From positions 8,402,501 through 8,466,500 of the forward strand of contig OX291557.1 in assembly GCA_946406115.1 (NCBI GenBank): DNA of 64,000 nt, given 5' to 3'. Source of the stretch: Apoda limacodes (Eukaryota; Arthropoda; Insecta; Lepidoptera; Limacodidae). The notes below the pieces were generated by a model. It saw only the letters and a list, made by a program, of their open reading frames with translations. It was not told where the DNA came from and made no database searches. The position numbers were made by a program, and so were the translations under genes. Shown in pieces: positions 35,801-46,799 of the stretch. The number at the start of each line of letters is the position of its first letter. Within the stretch, counting starts at the first letter, position 1.

Positions 35801-36399
35801 TGCAGCTCGTGGGACTAAGTTTGGGAGCTCAAACTATGAGCTTTATCGCAAATGCTTACAAGAATATAACTGGTATAAATCTTCCACTACTTATAGGTAT
35901 TGACCCATCAGGTCCTTGCTACAGGCATGCTGCTCCGGAAGACAGACTTGATCCAACTGACGCGGATTTTGTAATTATAATTCATGCTAATATCGATGGG
36001 TATGGCATGGCAGCTGCGATGGGGCACGTTGACTTTTATGTAAACGGTGGAGAATACCAACTTGCAGATATATCGTGGGCTCCATGTGAGCATCTGTGCA
36101 GTCATGTACGGGCCTACTGGATTTGGATTCTGTCAATGGAGTATCCCAAGTCCTTTATTGGGATACAGTGTGATTCAATCCAGCAAGCGAGGAACAGGGA
36201 CTGTTATGACCGTAAACCACAAGTTACTAACGTATTGAGCCTTAAAACTAATAGAAATAAACAAGGAATCTTCTATTTGAGTACCAGTAACCAGTATCCG
36301 TATTATTTGGGGCAAAAAGGTTTAAAGAAAGAGAACGACTATTATTTAAGTATTCTGAATGTTACTAATGCTAAGTTTCCTGAGTTTGATAAAAGATAA
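29871..36399 (+). CDS. Secreted neutral lipase (pancreatic lipase-like family, PF00151)
   Basis: Three exons: 29871-29970, 31728-32031 and 35715-36399, with consensus GT-AG introns in phases 1 and 2; 362 residues. The ATG opens a hydrophobic signal peptide ([14 protein letters not shown]). The nucleophile elbow is GLSLG with Ser about 170; Asp about 198 lies in [10 protein letters not shown]; His about 265 in CSHVRAYW. All three triad members are present, unlike yolk-protein relatives that lost them. Other family marks are the N-terminal YIGGYLIDN, the LDLHSFN strand and the [10 protein letters not shown] box. Insect members hydrolyse neutral lipids such as acylglycerols or phospholipids in gut or reproductive tissue; tissue cannot be told here. 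Length fits the family (about 330-360). Intron 2 (3.7 kb) carries antisense LINE sequence; intron 1 a short tandem repeat. AATAAA at 36439-36444 follows the stop. Confidence 0.93.
30460..30665 (+). repeat. Two-unit tandem repeat (about 118 bp) in lipase intron 1
   Basis: Each unit has CAGAAACCTTCCCCAGCGT or CAGTAACGTTCCCCGGCGT, then ACAATCGGTTTACC-like sequence and CGAGTCCGACTCGCAC. The same unit occurs three times at 43590-43945. Confidence 0.7.
32572..32810 (-). mobile_element. Small LINE RT fragment in lipase intron 2
   Basis: The minus-strand frame reads [20 protein letters not shown] and LFADAISI, the RT motif before and at the catalytic box, with FADD changed to FADA. It is separate from the larger LINE at 33.1-35.5 kb. 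Confidence 0.7.
33095..35530 (-). mobile_element. Jockey-superfamily LINE, 5'-truncated, antisense in lipase intron 2
   Basis: From right to left: linker region (35201-35461); RT with [36 protein letters not shown] and [17 protein letters not shown] (34258-35067); the QGS/FADD region around 34.2 kb (frame broken but [10 protein letters not shown] readable at about 34180); then [17 protein letters not shown] (33581-34081); and the C-terminal [14 protein letters not shown] (33363-33557). The 3' end has a TTTGAC-type short repeat at 33095-33113. Several frameshifts. A second copy of its 3' end is at 59262-59460. Confidence 0.88.
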
Positions 36400-36774
36400 G
36401 TAAAAAAAAGGAAAATATAATAAGTATAAGTAAAGATTAATAAAAAAAAGCTTTTTGAATGGTTTTTTATTTAATTTCGGTACTAATTTTTAGTCAAGAA
36501 CTATGAAAATATGTATATCTTTACGGATTTTAAAGAAAGGGGTAACTAGAGGCTGGATCCATAGGTACATGCGGGGGACAGCCTACTTTCAAATACGTTG
36601 TAAAACAAGGTAAGAGATGGATTATGTAGTTAGGAAAATATCTGCCTTTTAATAAACATAGTTTGATGGAATTATATCACTGACATATTCAAAATGCAGA
36701 TTCAACCCAATTTGATGAAGTTAAAAAACTTTATGAATATCCCAAACTCACAAGCAATATTAAACAGAGCTTCA

Positions 36775-37165
36775 TCTTCCTCCCTATCTGTGTTCTACAG
36801 CTTGTATCTGTGTTCTACAGCTTGTATTATAGTTTTGTTCTGAGGAATTGTTTCAAATAATGAATGCTATTTTCTACGCGCAAAACACTTGCCATTAATA
36901 GTGGATTCATCTTTACACATTAATGGTCACACACAGTGTGGTTTTGGAGGAACAACGCGTACGTTGTGGAATAAGCTCTCTGTTGAGGTTTTTCCAAGGG
37001 ACTACAGTATAGGGAGATTTTAGAGAATCTATTTATAATATAAAATGATTATTATTATTTTTTTACTTCAATGAATTAAAGGAGTGATTAGACTTTAAAG
37101 GGTGGGTAGCACGCGGGTAATGCTTGATTAATATAATATGCTCATTACCATCTTAGTGGTAGATT
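36775..37165 (+). mobile_element. CR1/Rex1-like LINE 3' remnant
   Basis: Degenerate match to the family C-terminus and 3'UTR: CTTCCTCCCTATCTGTGTTC, TTGTTCTGAGGAATTGTTTC, AAGGGACTACAGTATAGGG and CATCTTAGTGGTA plus A-run. An internal 20-base direct duplication (TATCTGTGTTCTACAGCTTG) spans 36784-36823. Confidence 0.65.
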
Positions 37166-37169
37166 TAAA

Positions 37170-39165
37170 AAAAATGAAAGCATGGAAAATACTTTCGTTT
37201 ATTGTGATATCTAGCAAATTGCACACATAGTTTATGCTTTCTTTGAAAAAAAAAATACTTTATTAAATAATCAGACAGAGTTAATCAGCTACTATCCTAC
37301 TACCATCACCATCGCACTGATTTGACTGATTCACCATCAGCAGGGAATACATCAGCGCAGTTTACTTGCGCTCATGACTTGCAGACACAGAACAGAATCT
37401 CCTAAAAAGTAGCAGTTAGTTCTTTATAGTACATAAAGAAGTAAAAGTAAGAAGTATCCAATTTTATAAAGAAGTATCTTACGTGTCTTTTGCGAGATTA
37501 TTTATACACTCAATCTCGGATGTAAGAAGAATTATTTTGGAAGAAAATAAGTCTAAAGCCTAGGAATAAGAAAACTGAAGTATAAAAATATTACGTAGAC
37601 TTAAAGGATATCTGGACATAACCCAGATTAAAATCGTATTAAGTACAAAGGGTCCTATTGTAGTAAAGTACAAATAGACACAATATTCTACAGAAAAAGA
37701 AGTTAAAGAAATAATAAAGCCTCTTTGACAATGGTTAATGTATATTTATTTTATTAAAGTAAAATGATAAAATACCACGTCACTTACTTATGTATTTTAA
37801 GGGTTCTGTAAAAACTAAAGGGGTTTTGACAGTGTATGTTTGTACGTATAGTGCAACAAAATTTTCTAACTCGGCGCGAAAATGAAAACTACAGCAGACA
37901 TATTGAAATAGTTTGAACTTACAACGACACTAGCGACCAAATGCCCAAGGTAAGACGGTCAGAATAACTTGTTGCATAGTAGGTATCAGTGTGTGCGTGT
38001 TGTTAGTAAGTATATTTATACATGTTAGTAAGTAGTTTGGTTTTTCTATCGCTGCAAATTTACCAATACCTTCACGCAGTTCACCTGCACCTGCGCCTGC
38101 AACTCCGCCCGCGCTATAATTGCTCCTGCGGGTACTTTTAAATTTTCCGAGATAAAAAGTAGCCTATGTGTTATGTGTAACAGTAATAAACTTTCGCTGT
38201 TGTAGTATTAATAGTTAGCTAATAATAGTTTTGACATGTAGTTAAAATGACATTCTTTAGAATTTCATTTATTTTGAAAAATCGTCATACATATAAATTG
38301 AATAGTAAAGCAAAAGTTCCATTTGGCCTTGTTTATTGCAACACACAGGGCCCCTTGTAAGACACAGGGCCCCTTGCCAATGACTAGTTTTCGTATTATA
38401 AGTGAAGCTCCACTGGGTTTTTATTATTTTGCATAAAATTAGCAATTCATTTTTGAGAAAAACCTCTGATAGGATAGGCAAACCTATAGTGCCTAACTTT
38501 CAGTATGTCTCTTCTTACCTTATTTCCAAACAAAAAATGCATGCAAGTAAATTCACGGGTATCAAGAGGTAAGTCAGACTTCCATACTTTTTTGTCTCGA
38601 ATTCCAGACTCCTAATAGCTCGAGACTGTTTCTAATAACCTCCCTGGTCTGATTTTTGGCGTGCTTTTAGTCTGCCTTTTATTATAGACCGTGGTTTAAC
38701 CAGCAAATGTTCTAAAGCAAGCTGCACAACAAAATGCACCTCACGAAACGATAGGCGCCTTAAGACAGATCAGAGCCATAAGATTAAATCAAAAAAGGAT
38801 TGTTTCTTATACCAACTTACGGTAAAGCCCCCCACCCCCGACCCCGCCCCCGCCGGACGGACTTTTACAACGAAACATTAATTGGGATAATCACCCAAAA
38901 ATTGTTGAGTAAAATGTCAACAAAAGACTAATTTTACAGTTCATGAAACTAATTTATTGTGGTATTAAAGCCTTGAAGAAAGTAAAGTGTATTACCAATA
39001 TAAATTTAATAAGTAGGTTATTTATAAAAAGAACATACTTTTATCCCTATCGAAAGTTTCCACGGAAACATGTTTTTCCACGGATAAAAATGCAGGTATC
39101 AACAAGTGTTATAATATGGCACCTACGTAAGCGTAGTTTATGTGTCTGCTGTCTTACTATAGGTA
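37170..39165. other. Non-coding stretch
   Basis: No coding region recognised. ACACAGGGCCCCTTG occurs twice at about 38343-38375, and a C-rich patch lies at about 38828-38857. Confidence 0.45.
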
Positions 39166-39170
39166 TAATC

Positions 39171-39281
39171 CGCGCCACGTAAGTTGAACTAAAATGGCGG
39201 CCATCTGCGCAGGTGCAGTTCGGACAAACGTACTAACGAACCAAAAATGTGTTACTGCGCAGGTTCAACTTACGTGGCGCG
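39171..39281. mobile_element. Short MITE-like element with perfect 19-bp inverted repeats
   Basis: Left arm CGCGCCACGTAAGTTGAAC at 39171-39189; its exact reverse complement is at 39263-39281. Imperfect pairing continues outwards (TATAATC / GATTTATA). The 73-base interior has CTGCGCAGGT twice and no frame. Confidence 0.7.
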
Positions 39282-39559
39282 ATTTATATCATTGTTTTCA
39301 TATATTCACATACCTCCAATGTAATATTGTTATTAAAAAACAAATCTACCTGACATTTATAAAGTTATGGTTTTGGAATATAAAATTTTAAAACCTGTCT
39401 AGATTTATATTTTTGGTCTTTTTGTAAAATTCAGTAAAGTTTAAATTCCGTCCTAGGTTGATTGTTTTGATTTGGGGAAACTTCAGTGCCGAAAATTTGG
39501 GAATAAGTACACCAAACCACATTTGCACTAAATATAAAGTTGAATAAATAATTTTTTTA

Positions 39560-39655
39560 ATGAAATGGCTGGTACCAGCCGTTGAGGACATATGAGGGAG
39601 GCCTACGATCAGCAGTGGACGTTTTCCGGCTGAGACGACGATTATAATAAACATC
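39560..39655 (+). mobile_element. RTE-type LINE 3' tail
   Basis: GGCCTACGATCAGCAGTGGACGTT-type sequence followed by CCGGCTGAGACGACGATTA matches the very common 3' end of insect RTE-like elements (CAGCAGTGGACGT...GCTGATGATGATG). Confidence 0.6.
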
Positions 39656-40889
39656 TTTATATGATAATTTTTTTGTTGTTAATTGTTAAGTGACTGAGAA
39701 AAAAGAGATTGTTTTTTTTTTTTAATTATCTGTATTTAAACTGCTTTTCTCATTCTTTGTTGGCTAGCTTATTTTAAGCGCAACTCTCTTAATATAGTTA
39801 TCTACTTCTGTTTCACACGTCCCGTGTTATCAATTGCATTCGTTGTTATAACCTATGTATATGCCGAGGTTGGTATAAGTCATAGCAGATCAAATTTAGA
39901 TTTCGAACAATATGAAAGTACCGTATCTTTACAGTTTAAATAAAATGGTAGCGAAAACTAATTGCCGTGATCCAATTCGTAATCCAGTGTTATCTTATAG
40001 CGTTTGTTACAAATAATGTAAGTGTGACCACTTTCAAGAAAAGAAACTCCTAGCGATCAGCTGATACTGTAGTGCATTTTTGGTATATAATCCTAAGTTG
40101 TATGTCAATGTCTACACCGAACGAGATTATGTTATCGACTAAGATAAATGTCCAAGCGTTTTTTGTAAAGTGTCGCATAAATTCTTAGATAAAACCTCCA
40201 TACTTTTAACTTCTAGGTACCGTTGATTTTCGTGATCGCAAACTATAAGTTTTATATGTAAATTTTCGGTGAGTTTTATTTTATATTTTAGTATTAGGGT
40301 CTGTTATATGTGATTTATTATTATTTTATTTTATTAGTTTTCTAAGATTAAAAGTTTTTCTTGTCTACTCTTCTTCCTACTCTGTTATGCAATGCACTTA
40401 ATCAAGGCCTTTCTAGAATGCTTGTTTCAGTAAATTAAAACTTTATCTTATATATTTAAACGAGCTACTCTTATGCTTATATATTTATATATTTGCGTAT
40501 GTCGGAAACGGCATTGACGTTTGGAGATAATGATTAATAACATGTAAAACAGTAAAATAACCTAAAATCGGTGCACTAGTTCCGAAGATCATAAATATAC
40601 CTAGGCATATTTTACTGTAAAAGTCCGAATTAAACAAACAAACAAATACTTACTCTTCTATCTAAATAATATTTTGGACAATTTCTAGTATCTTTTGAAG
40701 GACTAATAGTACATCAATCTTACAAACATACACATCTTCATAGAATTAAGCAATATATTATTAATATACACATAAATAGATATAATTTATATACAAAGAA
40801 ATAATCCCTTATTTGAGTCTTCCTGACGGTTATAGTTTTCGAATTTTGTCTCTCTATCTGTCTGCCTGTCTGTTTGTCTGTCTGTCTAA

Positions 40890-41194
40890 TCCATACTAAT
40901 ATTATAAATGCTAAAAGTAACTCTGTCTGTCTGTCAGTCTATTTGTCTGTCTGTTTGTTTGTTACTTTTTTACAGTTAAACCGCTAAACTGATTTAGATG
41001 AAATTTGATATGGAGATAGTTTGAGAATAATTTTTATCCCAAATAACTATAAATAAACTATATATAAAGAATAACTATATCCGAGCTCTAACGAACTATA
41101 GAAATTAACTTCGTTCGTATAATTAAGGAGTTGACGTAAGAATCTTACGCCGATAACCAAATCAAGGGCGGGCGGAGCGGCGGGTAAAAGCTAG
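40890..41194 (+). mobile_element. Helitron-like (Lep1-type) element, 305 bp
   Basis: Begins A|TCCATACTAATATTATAAATG and ends GGGCGGAGCGGCGGGT...AAAGCTAG|T: 5' TC, 3' CTAG (CTRR), no target duplication, inserted between A and T, the Helitron signature. A TCTG/TTTG-rich microsatellite lies inside the 5' part and immediately upstream. Confidence 0.75.
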
Positions 41195-41199
41195 TTAAG

Positions 41200-42250
41200 T
41201 ATAATTAAGGAGTTGCCGTAAGAATTATAATGGAACGACCGTTTCAGTTGGTCCGTCTCCGGTAAACGACCAGAGGATGCAAGAAACTATGGAAGTTTCC
41301 AGATATTCACTACTAGGTCCATAGCCGTAGCACAGATTATATAATACTATACTAGGCCGTAGCAAGGTTTCAAATAAAGAGACCGTACAATCTGGGTTGG
41401 ATTTGACAATCTCTGTCACAATACACTTCTTCAAGTTTCCCCTTTGCGTTGTGTGAAAAAATTCTGCTCGGAAATATTTAATATAATATTTAACTAATTA
41501 TTCTACTTTTAAATATAAACTACTTATAAAATATAATATAGAAACCGTCTAGGTATTACTATTTATTATCTTTTATGCTGTGTTTTAGTGTACTTAGGTA
41601 AGTAACTTATCAATATCTTTACTTTACCTACTGACAGTACGGTTTCTTTATGTATATCGTTATCTTACGGCTCTGCGCCGTCACTGAGATCTGGGAGAAG
41701 ACTATACTCTTCTCAACTGCTCTGAGGGCCGGTCCGAGTCTAGAATTAATAATATATTTTAAACTTGGTATTTTTCCAACTTTGACAACGTTTTGATTTC
41801 TAAAACAAAACTTTGTAAGTAGGTAGGTTTTTTACTCTTTTTGCCATTAACAGTATAAAAATGTTTTAAGTAAAACTACCAAATGGCAACCACAGATTTT
41901 TTTTTATAAAAAAGCCTATTTTTTCATTTGCATTAAAATTTTAATGGGGATGTTAAAATTGACAAAGTTGTAGCCTTTTTTTACACTAAAAACGTAGCTT
42001 TAGATAATTAGAAGTAATTCGAAAAGTTTTAATTCCATTACAAAAAAAAAAACTTGACCCGGAACATCGAAAAAAGTAATTTATTTTCAGATTAACATCA
42101 CTGTGGTTGAAAGGAGTAGAAGAATATGCCTATCGGTAAACAATTTTTCGGGGAAATACATAAATCGAAAGATACTTAAGAATTTATCTTAGTGTAGGTA
42201 CCTACAGTAACTACCAACGACCTTCAAATGTGTGTTGGTAGTGGGTTTTT
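41200..42250. other. Non-coding stretch
   Basis: No supported gene or element; AT-rich with scattered A-runs. Confidence 0.4.
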
Positions 42251-42256
42251 TTATAT

Positions 42257-42590
42257 AAAACCAGTCCAGTGCGACTCAAACTCGCGCACCAAGGGCTCCG
42301 TACAAGGAGTTTTTATGACTACCTATTTATTAAGTGGACGCAATAGCGAAACAACGTCAACGGGACCAGCTAGTTTCAGATAAAAAATATTCATTAGACA
42401 CTGAAATCGTGGGATTTGTGGAATATCCATATCCCGGAAAAAAACATTTTCATGTTAAATGGAGTCAAGACGAGAACATATGGCTCGCACTGTCAAACAG
42501 TTATCAAATCTCATGTAGAGCCAAACTTCTAACTCTACACGCCGTAACACTACAAGCCCTAACTTCACAAACTCGATACCTTACTTAAAA
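42257..42590 (+). repeat. Unclassified repeat sharing a block with 47270-47393
   Basis: Opens with CAGTCCAGTGCGACTCAAAC and GGGCTCCGTACAAGG (same head as 22298). 42437-42565 (TGGCTCGCACTGTCAAACAG, CTCTACACGCCGTAACACTA) is nearly repeated at 47270-47393. An 84-codon frame crosses it (42334-42588) but has no known motif and is disrupted in the other copy. Confidence 0.5.
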
Positions 42591-43589
42591 TACACTTTTA
42601 TCCTCTAATTTAAGAGGTTGAGCAATGATTTTTTTTATTAAAACCTGAAACACGTACCTTTTTTTTAATTTGTAATAAGAAGTCTGTGTACTTGTATAAT
42701 TTTGAGATCTCTAGCATAAAATTATCTAAGTTTATAGAAAACCCATACAAATTTCCATCTCCTAATTAAAAGCCTGGGGGATAATTTACTAAAAATCCAG
42801 AAAAATGTATTATTATTTATAACAAGGAGTCCTTATAATAATATCAATTTTCAGACCTCTAGCATCTTTGCGGACGTCATATAAAATCTTCCATCCCCTA
42901 GTTTAAGGGATTGGGTGACAGTTTCAAGTTTCAGATTTTTTTGTTGTTTAACTAACATAGCTCAGCTTCTAGGGCTTCAAGAAGTACCCTAAAGATATTG
43001 TTGCTGATCAGTGAGTCAGTGACGAAATCGGGGGTTTACAGATTTCAATAAAATCTAACAGCTATGCAATTGAAACTTTATATGTTTAATAAGTCCACTT
43101 TTGACGTCATATCTCGAGCGTTTTTTTATCTGGTACTAGCTTAGTCCCGCAACTTCGTCTGCATAAACTTTTTGAAAAAAAAAACAGCTTTGACTGTTTA
43201 CTGTTTTACATACAATAACATCGAAATTCTCATACACATTTTCATCCTCTATTTTGCCGTCTAGAGAATAATTTTTCAAAAACGGTGAATCACATGAATC
43301 TGAATTTTTAACGTTTAAGTCAAGTTTTAGCCCTTTCCATGCAAACTGCTAACCCTTATTTTACCCCCTTAGGGGATTAATTTCCAAAAATCCAAAAATA
43401 AGGGATTAATTTTCTTAGTGCACACTTACGTCATTTAAGGAACGTTTGTGCAAAATGTCATGCTTCTACACACAGCGGTTTCTGCTGTTTATTGATCGAT
43501 TAGTCAGTCAGCAAGTCAATTTCTTCTTTGATATAAATATAGCTGAACCAGCGAACGTTGTTGTTTATTTTTGTTAAAACAACCTAATA

Positions 43590-43945
43590 GCGTTGCACTA
43601 ATTCAGAAAACTTCCCTGGCGTGTGCATAACAACTTACCAAAATTTCATTACAATCGGTTTACCCCTATTCCGCGAGTCCGCCTTGCACTTAACCCTTTT
43701 TTTTTCTCAGGAACCTTCCCCAGCGTGTGCATAACAACTTACCAAAATATCATTAAAATCAGTTTACCCTTATGACGCGAGTCCGATTCGCACTGGACCC
43801 TGTCTCACTCGCACTTGACCCTTTTTTTCTTTCTCAGAAACATTCCCCGGCGTGTGTATCACAACTTACCAAAATTTCATTACAATCGGTTTACCCTTAT
43901 TGCGTGAATCCAACTCGCACTTCACCCTTTCAGTAAAACCTTATC
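43590..43945 (+). repeat. Three-unit tandem repeat (about 120 bp)
   Basis: Units share CTTCCC(T/C)GGCGTGTGCATAACA, ACTTACCAAAAT(T/A)TCATTA, TCGGTTTACCC and GCGAGTCC...CGCACTT, each ending in a pyrimidine run with TTTCTCAG. The family is the same as 30460-30665. Confidence 0.75.
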
Positions 43946-44099
43946 TTATCAGATGCCTACGTCATACAAAGAACACACCCTCCAAGTTTCAGGTCTCTAC
44001 GATCAGCGGTTTAGGCTGTGCGTTGATCCATCAGTCATTCAGGACAAAGCTTTTTATATGTATAGATAATCTAAACCCAAGTTATAAGAATTAAAAAAA

Positions 44100-45350
44100 A
44101 TTGACGAACCGCTTCGAGAAAAGGTAGGTAGTGTCCTTAGGATGAAACTTCGAAAATACTTTATTATTTAGCGGTTGCCCGTGATGTACAAAGAACCGCT
44201 TTAGGAGTTTTACAGATATTTGCGTATTCTATCACGCATACCTACGGGTTGCTCCGCATGTGTGCTGCTCGCATGGCACTTTCATATACTGTATTATTAT
44301 GAAGACGGCGGATGCATGCGGGAAGCGAGCACTATTGCTGTCAGAATAGTTTTAGTAGAACACACATCTGAAAGAACCTAGGCGCCTAGGCTGTGTTGGC
44401 TGGTAAGTATATTTAGTTTGTATTTTTCACACAAGCCAAAGTTTTTTTTTTAATTTCATCAGGTAACATTTCATAAATTGAAATACAATAAATTTTAAAA
44501 AATTTCAAAGAGTTTGTTTGACTGGCATGAGTTCTCGCACTGTCACATTTAGGCTAATTGTTTGTTATACATTAATTTATCATTAAAATCATACTTTACA
44601 TGTTTATTCGTAACATTATCTGTATCCCAAGTTATCTGTAGTAGTAAAGATTTTATAGATAGGAGACGAAGATACAAGAGATAAAATTTGATTGACAGAT
44701 ATAATGTGATAAGCTTATAGTCCCTAGTAGCTGGGTGACTTTTAGTAGTTAACCACTTAGCATTAGGGGCATTTTGTTGACAAGCATTATAAGTCAAGGT
44801 TCACGGTCATTGATGCGCTTATCTGTTTGTTTTGTTTACTACTTCAATGCGTTTAATGTCATAATCCAGCCATGTTAAAAAAATACATAAATACTGTTTG
44901 ACACACTGTACGAATTTCGGCTTATTCTCTTTAGTTGGATTATTGACATCAAGCGCATTATGTACATTATGCTTGTCAACAAAACGCCACTTACGCATTG
45001 AATGCGCTCAATGCTGTCTATGCGCACATTCGATCGTTCTGTTGACCAAAAATTAATGCACTGTGACGGCATTTAACACTTTGGCTGCCCATGCTCGTGA
45101 GGTAGAGCACTGGATGCGCTGTCAAAATAGTGAACGGCCATATTATTTGTTAACATTTGGTGATCAGATTGATTTTAATGCGATGTTATAGCTTTCAATG
45201 CGCTCAACAAAACGCAGCTGATATAGCAGTTTAACAAAGTGAACTGCAGCTCATATAGGTACTACAGTGGCAACTAGTACAGTATATTTTCTTGTACGTA
45301 GTACATATAGGAAGTATACAATAGGTATATACTTTTAACAACTTATCACA
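44100..45350. other. Non-coding stretch with dispersed AATGCGCTCAA-like words
   Basis: At 44810-45230 the words TTGATGCGCTT, CAATGCGTTTAATG, GAATGCGCTCAATGCT and CAATGCGCTCAACA recur irregularly. No element class or gene is recognised. Confidence 0.4.
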
Positions 45351-45351
45351 A

Positions 45352-45714
45352 TCAGCAATGCCGCTCTAACTCCGGACAGTGTATTAGTATTCCAGTGGTT
45401 CGTTTGAAATCCGAACGAGGATAGTATGACAAGCAATTAAAGTAGGATAGAAAATACATTTTAACACATACTGAAACCGACACAATGAATACTCTACAAC
45501 GGCTTGGATTATTTTCCAACCCAAACCTGACGTGACAGAAAGAATCATATTTCTGGTAATAAGGTTTACCAGACGGCAGACGATTAGCCGACCAATACTT
45601 AAGTTGCTCTAGGAGTTTATTGCGAAAAGTCTGGGTTCCTAATGGGGAGTAAGATGTACGTCTCGCATCTCGGAACTTAGTATATAGGTCTCGCCTTAGT
45701 TGTCCTACTTTCAT
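45352..45714 (-). other. Unassigned open frame, 120 codons
   Basis: The frame contains VGQLRRDLYTKFRDARRTSY, NKLLEQLKYWSANRLPSGK and SFCHVRFGLENNPSRC and has good amino-acid composition for its first 85 codons, then turns hydrophobic and repeat-like. I do not recognise a family. No promoter, splice partner or neighbour supports a gene; it may be a fragment of a repeat ORF. Confidence 0.3.
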
Positions 45715-45811
45715 ACATTTTAGCCCTGAGAAAGCGAGACCTGAGTACTCTAGACTTTTTGTAAAAAGCCCCTGGACACGGTTGCGTAAAATGTACGAGT
45801 ACGCAATATAA

Positions 45812-46795
45812 AACCGGTCAAGTGCGAGTCGGATTCAAGCACCGAGGGTTCTGTACAAACTTGTAGGTATGTAAATAGTTCGTTCATCACGGGGATTGTA
45901 TTTTTAATGGATGACAAATACCGTAAAATAATAATTCGTGCGAATAACAGTATAAGCATTTAGGTAATGTAAAGCTATATTCATTAAAATAATTATTAGG
46001 TAACTAATGAAATTACATTAGTCGCACGAAAAGATAAACTGTGTTGAGGAACAAACCTAACTTTGCTCTTGGAAAACTGATGTACGCTTACATCGACATA
46101 ATTCGCGGTTAGTTAACCAACTGCAAATAAGTTTATAATCGCAAAAAAAAAGAAAAAAAAAACAATTGTGATGTACCTAACTACAAATTTACGGTTTTCG
46201 GATTATTTCCTTTACATGGCATTGCTTCTTACCAAATATCATGATTCTAGAGGCCTACGGAAAGTACCCAGGTTTTATTTCCAAGAGCGACAAAATATGA
46301 ATCAAAAACAGGGCATAAACGGCTGTATCTATGATTGCGTAGATTTAGAAGTTTGATTTTTCACTGCTCTTAGGATTGCAGACACGAGTATTTGATATTA
46401 ATATTAGGTACTAGACTTTGCCAGCGGCTCCGCCCGCCCTGAATTCGGTAATCGGCGTGTAACTCCTTAATTATGCTAATGAAGTTTGCTATAGCTACAC
46501 CTATTGTTCTGTAAACTCTGTTATAGTTATTCCCGGGGGAACTTTTGAATTTTTTGGGATAAAAAGTAGCCTATATGCTATTAGACCTAACCTATGTGTA
46601 TGCCAAGTTTCACCCGTCCAGTGGTTAAAGCGTGATTGAGTAACAAACATCCATCCAGACATACAAACTTTCACATTTATAATATTAGTAGGATAAACCT
46701 TTACGAGATCCTAAGAAAAAAGGTTTTGACAGACGGACAACAAAGTAAATTTATTAGGGTTCCGTTTTTTTTATTTTTGGGTACGGAACCCTAAA
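45812..46795 (+). repeat. Interspersed repeat (same family as 22298-22700), split by a Helitron-like insertion
   Basis: Head AAGTGCGAGTCGGATTCAAG and GAGGGTTCTGTACAAAC; middle GAAGTTTGATTTTTCACTGC and GAGTATTTGATATTAAT; tail GGTTTTGACAGACGGACAAC and TAGGGTTCCGTTTTTTT. It is interrupted at 46411-46693 by a minus-strand Helitron-like element. Confidence 0.65.
46411..46693 (-). mobile_element. Helitron-like (Lep1-type) element nested in an older repeat, 283 bp
   Basis: On the minus strand it starts A|TCCTACTAATATTATAAATG and ends GGCGGAGCCGC-TGGCAAAGTCTAG|T. TC start, CTAG end, a GCGG-AG-CCGC hairpin before the end, and A/T flanks without duplication fit a Helitron insertion. The body has the phrase ACTTGGCATACACATAGG and the GGGATAAAAAGTAGCC block shared with other copies. 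Confidence 0.8.
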
Positions 46796-46799
46796 CCGT

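Noticed and set aside
37255..37450. Minus-strand terminal exon with TATTTAATAAAG poly(A) signal
   Set aside because: No conserved peptide can be read and there is no upstream exon.
42334..42588. 84-codon frame as a gene
   Set aside because: Its sequence recurs disrupted at 47270-47393, so it belongs to a repeat; no known motif.
43590..43945. CRISPR-like array
   Set aside because: Units of about 120 bp are diverged tandem copies with no short conserved repeat plus unique spacers, and the DNA is eukaryotic.
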